From Poronia punctata (Eukaryota > Ascomycota > Sordariomycetes > Xylariales > Xylariaceae), in NCBI GenBank assembly GCA_022579005.1, contig MU401466.1:1-64000 (forward strand): a stretch of DNA of 64,000 nucleotides, written 5' to 3'. The notes beneath the pieces were generated by a model. The model was not told the DNA's origin. It ran no database searches and saw only the letters and a list, made by a program, of their open reading frames with translations. The position numbers and the translations under genes were made by a program. This document shows positions 57,008 through 64,000 of this stretch, piece by piece; position 1 is the stretch's first letter; each line of letters starts with the position of its first letter.

Positions 57008-58738
57008 TGGATGGGTACCCCACACTATTGGTGTTTGCTGAGCCTGGATTATGTCATGTAAGTGTGGGAAGGTGCAACGTGTATGAATATTTCCAGATAA
57101 GGCAAGGACAAATGTGTTTAGCACCAGTGCAGATTAGGTCAGATCCCTCCTCTCAACCGATCGAGGAGCATAGTGGTGACACAGGGCGAAGAAATGAAAA
57201 GAAAACCAACGTACCAGTCAACGGGGTCGGGTTCGGCCCCACGCTACAAGTATAGATTGGAGTCCAACCGGTAGCAATAATAGCCTCGCTGAGTTAAGCT
57301 CCGGCACAGCCAAGCTTCAAGACGAGACCACACAATGACTGTCGTCCTAGCCTTCTCAGGCTCAGGCACACAGAAGAGGCAGTGCGTGCGTTCAGGTGTT
57401 AGAATGATTGGCAGTGTTGTTGAGAGGGGCAGCCCAATTGGCCAGATGTCCTTGGTACCGGGGAAAACACAAACAAATGCGTTCGACAGGCAGCGAATCC
57501 AAGCATGTGGGCAGGTGGTAGGTGGTAGGTAAGCCGTATAAGAGGGTGTGAGTTTAATGAAGCCGGACAACATAAAATATGGCAATATGTGATTAAAGAA
57601 ATTTGCGCTTCAAGAACAACTGCTTTTTTGCTCGCAATAACGCCCCCAGGGTGACAGTTTTGACAGTCTGTCTCAAGAGCGGCCAAGATTAAACATTCGA
57701 AATTACAATATCACTGGTGTAACACAAGTCAGTCTCGAAGGTGGGTTTAGGGCAAGAATCCGCAAGGGTCCGCCAAACGTCAACAAAAGAGCACAACCCA
57801 AAAGAATACACACAATTGAGGAGACGGGATGTATACTGACCGATATGATACAGTTGAAGAAAATAAAAATAGAAACTAGCCCTTTTGAGAAGGAAGGTTG
57901 AACAAATTGTTGAGTATTGACGTTACTCAAAAACGAGACGCGACGCTGTCAGGGTAGAGTAAAGACAAGAATCCTATGTTGAAGTTGGACTTGGGATCGA
58001 TGTTCAGGTTGACTTTGACAGGTGTGACAATGATGATGTCGTGGTTGTTTGTGATGGCCTTGTCGGGAGTGGTGGTGACGATGATGAATGGGTTCCGGGG
58101 TGATGTAACTTTTGACGGAATCGCAAAGCATTTCGGCGTCAGTCGTCTCGGATTGGATAGGTACAGATACTAAAAAGGTGACAAAAGAGTATATATAGTA
58201 GCTCCACAGCACTAAGGGAGCTACTAAACGGGGAGGCGTCCGGCAACCTCAGGCCAATGGCCGTCTCAACGGCCGTCTCAGTAGCCGCAAGGAAGGGAGC
58301 GGCTTGACAGGCACACAAAATGGTCAAAATTCGACGGAATCGACAAGTTCTCGGTCTTGGTGACGCCTGTGTGGGGTCGTCAAACGTATGGCCCTCTTAA
58401 TATCACGCAGACCGGCGGCTAATATATTTTCGGCTTTCTTTTGCTTTTGTTTTTCCCCTTTACAGTACAAGTCCGTCTCGATAGGGGTCCGCAGACTGTA
58501 GTATCCGTCAAAATAAGATTAGTCTGAAATCGATGGAGGGCAATAAACTGAAGAACGGGCGATTTTAGGGGCGAAATCGGGTCCTGACGCGTCTTGGGGA
58601 TATAAACATAAATAAGGATGAGGGATAGGGAGAATCACACGAGAAGCCATGTGCATGTCAGCAAGTTGGGGGCCCCCTAATATAACGCGGCGCACCTCAG
58701 GAAAAAGGTGCGTGAAATGGATCTGTTATGTATGCAAG

Positions 58739-58752
58739 TGTGTGTGTGTGTA
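58739..58752. repeat. (TG)n run
   Basis: Short TG dinucleotide repeat followed by a cluster of GTAGGTTAGGTAGGTAG words. Confidence 0.8.
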
Positions 58753-61700
58753 TGTACGTGTAGGTTAGGTAGGTAGTAGGTAGATTGGATGCATGCAAGC
58801 AGGTCTTAGGGCCGCATATGAGGCTAACTACTACCTACTTTGAGTAAGTGGGCATACTGCATAACACCCAGAGAACTCCGAGAAGATCTGCGAGTGGGAT
58901 GTTGTGTTGCTGAAAAGACGAGTAGGACACAGATCACACAAACGGACAGACGACGGCAGTTCATCCAATGCAGCCAGTCTGACCTATCAGACGGATCCAA
59001 CAGGAACTAGGTAGCCACCTGCCTTTCACCTTCCTCTGCAGGAGTTCTGAAAGTACATGGCGAATACAGAGGAAGATTGCAAGCTCGAGGCATGGCCAGA
59101 TGGACGCACGGAAAGGCTTCCATGACAGACAGGAGATCACTGGATAGCTGCGGCCAATTTAAGGATAGCATGTTGATGGCAGTCGTACTCGTAGGTACGA
59201 TATCGAGGGGCATAGGGCATTTGATGGAAGAATAGGTAAATATATATATGGGTCAGATAGGTAGTCTGAAGGTGTAACACTTGTCCTCGCGGGGTGAGTT
59301 TCCGAGCTAAAGAACAATGGGGGACTTGTTTGATAAACGAAGGATAGGAGTTTTAAGGGTCGAGCTTCTGGTGTTGCAGTCCTTCCGGTGCAAGATGGAT
59401 TGCCCATCAGATAATACCTACATATTTGGTAGGCACTATAAATTGCACCACTTAGACATTGAGTGTGGAAACCTCAGGCCTGAGGTTAGACCAACAGTCG
59501 AAACTTTGAAGACCTCAGGGGGCTTCGGGACTGGCCCCAGGGCTCAAGATGTGAGCCAAGCTTGGTGACAGCAGTAGATAGCCGGCCCAAAGGGGTGCGG
59601 TGTTTCTTGTGACTTGACAGAATGGACAGGTTACTTACGGTATTTGGGTACCAATCCTCTCGAAAGTCAAGCAATGAGCGACTTGGGGTGAGATCGAAGT
59701 TGAGCAAACGAGTGTATGGAATTATGAATTGAAGAAGACAAACCGTGACCGAGTCAGCAGCTTTGTGGGGGTTTAGATGGAGAGATCAGGGGTGAGAGTA
59801 GATAGACCGGAAAAAGAAACAAAACCAATTAGAAAACGAGAACGGGAAAATCAGCTAAGCTCAGATAAGTAGACTAAAAGCAGAAATAAATAGAAAGAAC
59901 GCTTGGGACATTCTTGAAATAGTTTAGTCCCGGCGTACCTTACCTTTTAATACAGTATCTGGGTAATTGACGCGCTATCCCCACATGGAACTTCAGCCGC
60001 TAGAAACAGGACGCGCAAATAGGTACCTACTACGAGGAATTCAAGCGTGTACGAGTATGTGATATGCAGATGCCTACCACAATTTGTACTCGTACGTGTA
60101 GGTTAAATGCCGTACTGCTTTGTGTGCCAACCTACTTAAAATACGAGACATTGTGCTAATGGAGATAAAAAATCAAGGTGTGTCTAAGCCCAGTTTCAAT
60201 CTCTGATCTGGCATGCCTAAACTTCAGACCAGCTCTCCGCGACCCGATGTTTGATATTGGACAGGTGTACGTCTTACAACATGTGAAACTTCCGAAGCAG
60301 GGCGATATCTGATCTTACAAGCACACCGTATCCCCACACAGAGGATACCTAACAAAATTTCAGGATGTACGTGTATATTGTCATTTCCTAGTCGTGTTAT
60401 TTTTGCATACATCGTTCTGGTGTAAAGACATTAATTACATACGTGTATTACGCTATCAGATTAGCCACCGCAAGACTCTGCACCGTTTTAACACCAAACG
60501 GACGCGACTGCCCTGCGAGTGGGATTGCCCAAGTTCTTGAAACGTCTAACCAATTACACAAGCCTGCTTTCCAAGCTTTCTCCCAGCCACCTGAATTTTC
60601 CTAATTGGGTTGGAGACAAGGGTCCACTGCTGTTGGTATTCTGTACCTACAACAGTTGGCATCTGAGATGTATCTATCACGACAGAACAGATGGGACAGA
60701 GAGTTTATATCATCCATTGGTCAACAAGAGCGATTATTAAGACAAAAACCAGCAATCCAAGGACTATGGTCCCTGACGTTATTACTACTATTGCAGTGCA
60801 ACTCACCTTGTAGAGCTGTAGGTACCTGTAGGATTTGCAACTGACCTTTGATGATACATAAAATATACACTTGGGCCTCATCATATGCGACCTCCTCGTA
60901 CACACGCGTACAACTCCACCTCCTACAAACAAGAAACCCTGACGTGAAAAAGAACGGCCACATACGTTCGACTCGGGTTGCACACTGCCGACGCAGGCAC
61001 CTCCAAGTTGTAATGAAGAAATAGCCCCCACAGCGATCGGACTGGCGGTGAAGATGGTTTTGTAGCAGCAAAGTAATATAAGTTACCTATCGTTCCTTGA
61101 TACCTGGCAGGGCTCACTTACACAACCTAGATCTAGGTACATGTAGATACGTAACCTAGATACGTGTGTTTTTAGGTAAGTCTTCCCGTTCAAGGCGTTC
61201 TGAAGCACACAATAAACATATATCAGCCTGCCTACTGGCTGCTTTTGCTTACACTCGGTTGAACCTGTCCTCGGCAGCTGACCAAGTACGTTAGCTATAT
61301 CTCTGTATTATTTTATCATGCAGAGAGGAACCCCCGATATTGGGTAGAGCTGGCCGAATCACTAGACTACGAAACCCCATGCAACTGGACAGGGAATATA
61401 CCCCCTTGAGTCACGTAACTAGGTAGGCATTTGCAGCGTCAGTACTGTCAGTCACTGTACGATGATTTGTTCGGCTGCTGTTGACGATCACGGCTGCGAA
61501 GAATAGGCCCCTTGCCGGTCCATTCCGTCATGTAAGCGCAAATGCTGTCGAGTCCACAAGGCCGCCGTCAGGGTTCTCCGGAAGCTGCTTCTGACAACGA
61601 CTTAATGGCAACACAGGACACAGACCGGCGCAATGCGTTCCTCCCAGGAGCATTTTGACACTTTCCAACTGACCCAAGTGATGTGCAGTACGGAAAGGAA

Positions 61701-62585
61701 AGTCTTCACGTTCTAATACAGGCCGTAAATATTCATCCGTATGTAACATGTCCACCTGTTTACGCCCTTCGGCTTTTTCTGGTTGTGGTACACTTTTATA
61801 ACACTTCCGGTTCGTGGTCTGTCCTATCAAAGGGGGGGACTCTTTTGGCTATTGTCAAGTCGACGCCATCCAGAAAGATATCTACGCGGTCAACAGCACC
61901 GTAATCCAGCCTAGGTACTACTCAACACCCCAATACCATCATCAAACACATACCTATTGTACCAAAGCCTGCAGCCTTATTGCTTTGCAGTCAGCCTTCC
62001 ACCTAACCTAGATTAATGGGTATATAAGGTTCTACCTTATGCAAGCAGTGCGGTCATGGATAAGCCAGCCAGGGCCCAAGCTACCAGACCTGGGCTAAAA
62101 GCGGCGTGGCTCATGTTTTCATTCCCCTTCTATTGTGTACGAGCACGAGTTTGTAGCTCACGACGGTAACATGAATAGGTACCCACTGCTATAACATCCC
62201 TTTTACACTGCAACCTCAGATATACTCCTACCTAAGTAAATATACCCCTAAATCCAATCATGTTCATTGCCTTACGAGTAGGTAACCTAGGGATCGTCGT
62301 CCCCTAGGGGCGCGAAACTAGATAAACTCAGGGTAACCCTGAACTCCCCTTGGCACATGGAAAACCACAAGCTTGACCGAAAATAAAACGCCAAGCGAAT
62401 ACTGACCGTTTCATCCACACAATGAAAGAAACAAGAGAAGGTAAAAAAAAAGTTTAATAAAATTTACCCATCACGATGCTGCTCTCAAGCTAGGTTATGA
62501 TATTACCGGACCTTTTTATCCCCATGATATTTACACGACGTCCCCAGGAATCAATCCAAAAGTTTTAAATAACCAATGCCCTGCC

Positions 62586-62605
62586 ACATCACATCACATC
62601 ACATC
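62586..62605. repeat. (ACATC)4 tandem repeat
   Basis: Four exact ACATC units in an intergenic region. Confidence 0.85.
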
Positions 62606-64000
62606 ACGCGTTCCCAAACTCAAAAGCTGTGATTCCGGGTTAGGTAGGTACCTAAGGTAGGTACTTAAAGTAGGTAGGTAGGTTATAAAATGAGTAATCA
62701 CGTGCAAGTTACTACGTCACTCTAGAGTCTACACTTAAAATAAACCAGAATAATTCATGCTACTCGTAACACGCTTCCCGAATAACCCTGCATGATATAT
62801 ATTTACTGTACCCTGGCGTATATTCATTACCTAGGTACCTATGAAAATGTCTCATACTTGGAAACAACTACTGTTAAACCGGAGATAAAGGGGATGGAGG
62901 GTGGAGGGTGGAGTGTGGGCCAGCCACTGTCTCGGGAGTATATACCTAACCTACCTGGTTGTAGAATGTAGGTAGGTAAGCAATACATATATACCAGATT
63001 ATCCGACCCTCCTCCTCCTCCTTCTCCATTTCGTTGAATAAAGAATAAAACAAATTACCTAACCTACGTCAAGTTACTCTTAGTCGGAAACCCAAGACAA
63101 TGACAATACCCCGGGGGCTTGTTCCAATTCTTATTCTATCATCATCACATTCATCCCCTCCGTGTTTAATCACCTCGTGCTACGTGCTACGGTTACCTGT
63201 CAGCTAGGGAATTCCGGACCAGGGATATCCTAACCCATAATTGAGCTCAGGACGTAGCAAATAGGTGGGAGAAACAAAGAGCCTGGGGAACAGTTACCTA
63301 ACCTAATCGGTAATGTGTCCAAGAGCATCGGAGTGATATTCCGAACCTCGATAGCGATGTGCGGTAATGGTAGTTATAGCCACCTAGGTAACACTGCGCT
63401 GAAGTGGTGATTTATTTCTAGACTAATACGAGTAAAAGATGATATGATGCCCTACTCGACATCATGTCCTTCACTAAATATTACCCTGAGCAGATATTCA
63501 AGGCACAAAACTAGCTTCTGGCAGTATCTTAAACTTCATTGACATTCAAATGCTCACGATGTACCTAGGTAGCATAATAGTTCCAAGCGATCAAACGTCT
63601 TTCCGAGTACTCTCGACGAGAATGACAGCCTATCTACACCACACCACAATATATATAGAATGGAGACAAGTCCAGCACTGGTATTCCAGTATTACGTTCG
63701 TGAGAAAGATTAGGCGTACACGTATGATAAGTCTAGTCGTCTTGCTGGGTTGAATCTCTCATATAAATTGGTATTGTCATATCTCATATCCACACATCGC
63801 CTTACTCGGTATAGAAATAACATAAAAAGGGAGTATATACAAATAACTTTTTTTGATATGTCTCATGGGGGATTTGTGATATGCTTAACCTAGCAGCATT
63901 TAATAGGGGCCGAGGCCCTGGCCCGGAGAGACGAAGGTCCCTTACGCCTTCGGCTGCTCACTGCGGGCACGCCAGTGCCGGGTTCTATGATAGACTCGGT

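Larger units (their letters stand above)
57008..64000. other. Roughly 7-kb gene-poor region
   Basis: No supportable coding gene on either strand. Open frames are all under about 125 codons and lack domains. It starts with the 14-3-3-like promoter, includes a (TG)n run at 58,739-58,752, an ACATC array at 62,586-62,605, and dense TACCTA/CCTAGGTA/GTAGGTA words (58,760-58,790, 62,640-62,690, 62,820-62,990, 63,380). Composition is ordinary, so this is not a RIP island. Long UTRs or non-coding transcripts cannot be excluded. The last 100 bases are GC-richer. Confidence 0.5.

Noticed and set aside
1..64000. CRISPR arrays, rRNA operons, bacterial operon signals
   Set aside because: No regularly spaced repeats or rRNA sequence seen. 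Spliced genes and RIP show the DNA is fungal nuclear.

Overview
The window is nuclear DNA of a filamentous ascomycete (Pezizomycotina, probably a Sordariomycete). The evidence is many 49-176 bp introns with CTAAC/CTAAT/CTGAC branch-point signals, repeat-induced point mutation (RIP) scars, fungus-specific families (PTH11-like receptor, DUF6601-like membrane protein, PD-(D/E)XK-like protein, NLR-like NACHT-ankyrin protein) and a highly reducing polyketide synthase. Exon models were built by hand from splice signals. For every spliced gene the exon lengths sum to a multiple of three and the joins restore family motifs.

Layout. 1-5,160: an AT-saturated RIP island with at least one Copia-like remnant. 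5,227-24,299: a secondary-metabolite-type cluster of five genes, all on the minus strand: a KS-AT-DH-CMeT-ER-KR-ACP polyketide synthase (assembly gap inside one intron), a 14-TM-class MFS exporter, a TesB-like acyl-CoA thioesterase, a cytochrome P450 and a PTH11-type seven-helix protein. 25,410-26,195: a frameshifted PD-(D/E)XK-like pseudogene. 27,976-29,053: three copies of a tRNA-like, Pol III-box-bearing repeat. 29,776-30,921: a DUF6601-like membrane protein. 32,195-38,546: a 2,041-residue NLR-like protein (alpha/beta hydrolase, NACHT, ankyrin repeats, disordered tail). 39,217-44,538: two convergent ribosome-biogenesis genes, EBP2 and SPB1. 44,989-51,556: a full-length, RIP-damaged Tad-like LINE flanked by a perfect 14-bp target-site duplication. 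52,009-54,204: a Cdt2-like WD40 protein. 55,857-57,007: a divergent 14-3-3-like protein. 57,008-64,000: about 7 kb with no supportable gene.

How the parts work together. The synthase would build a methylated, reduced polyketide. It has no release domain, so the neighbouring thioesterase is a candidate for off-loading or proofreading. The P450 would oxidise the product and the MFS protein export it. No pathway regulator is visible. EBP2 and SPB1 both act in 60S ribosome maturation. The most unusual signals are a twin intron (stwintron) in SPB1 that needs two successive splicing steps to keep the frame, a contig overlap wrongly left as a gap inside the PKS, the precisely bounded LINE, and the triplicated tRNA-like repeat with a conserved stem.
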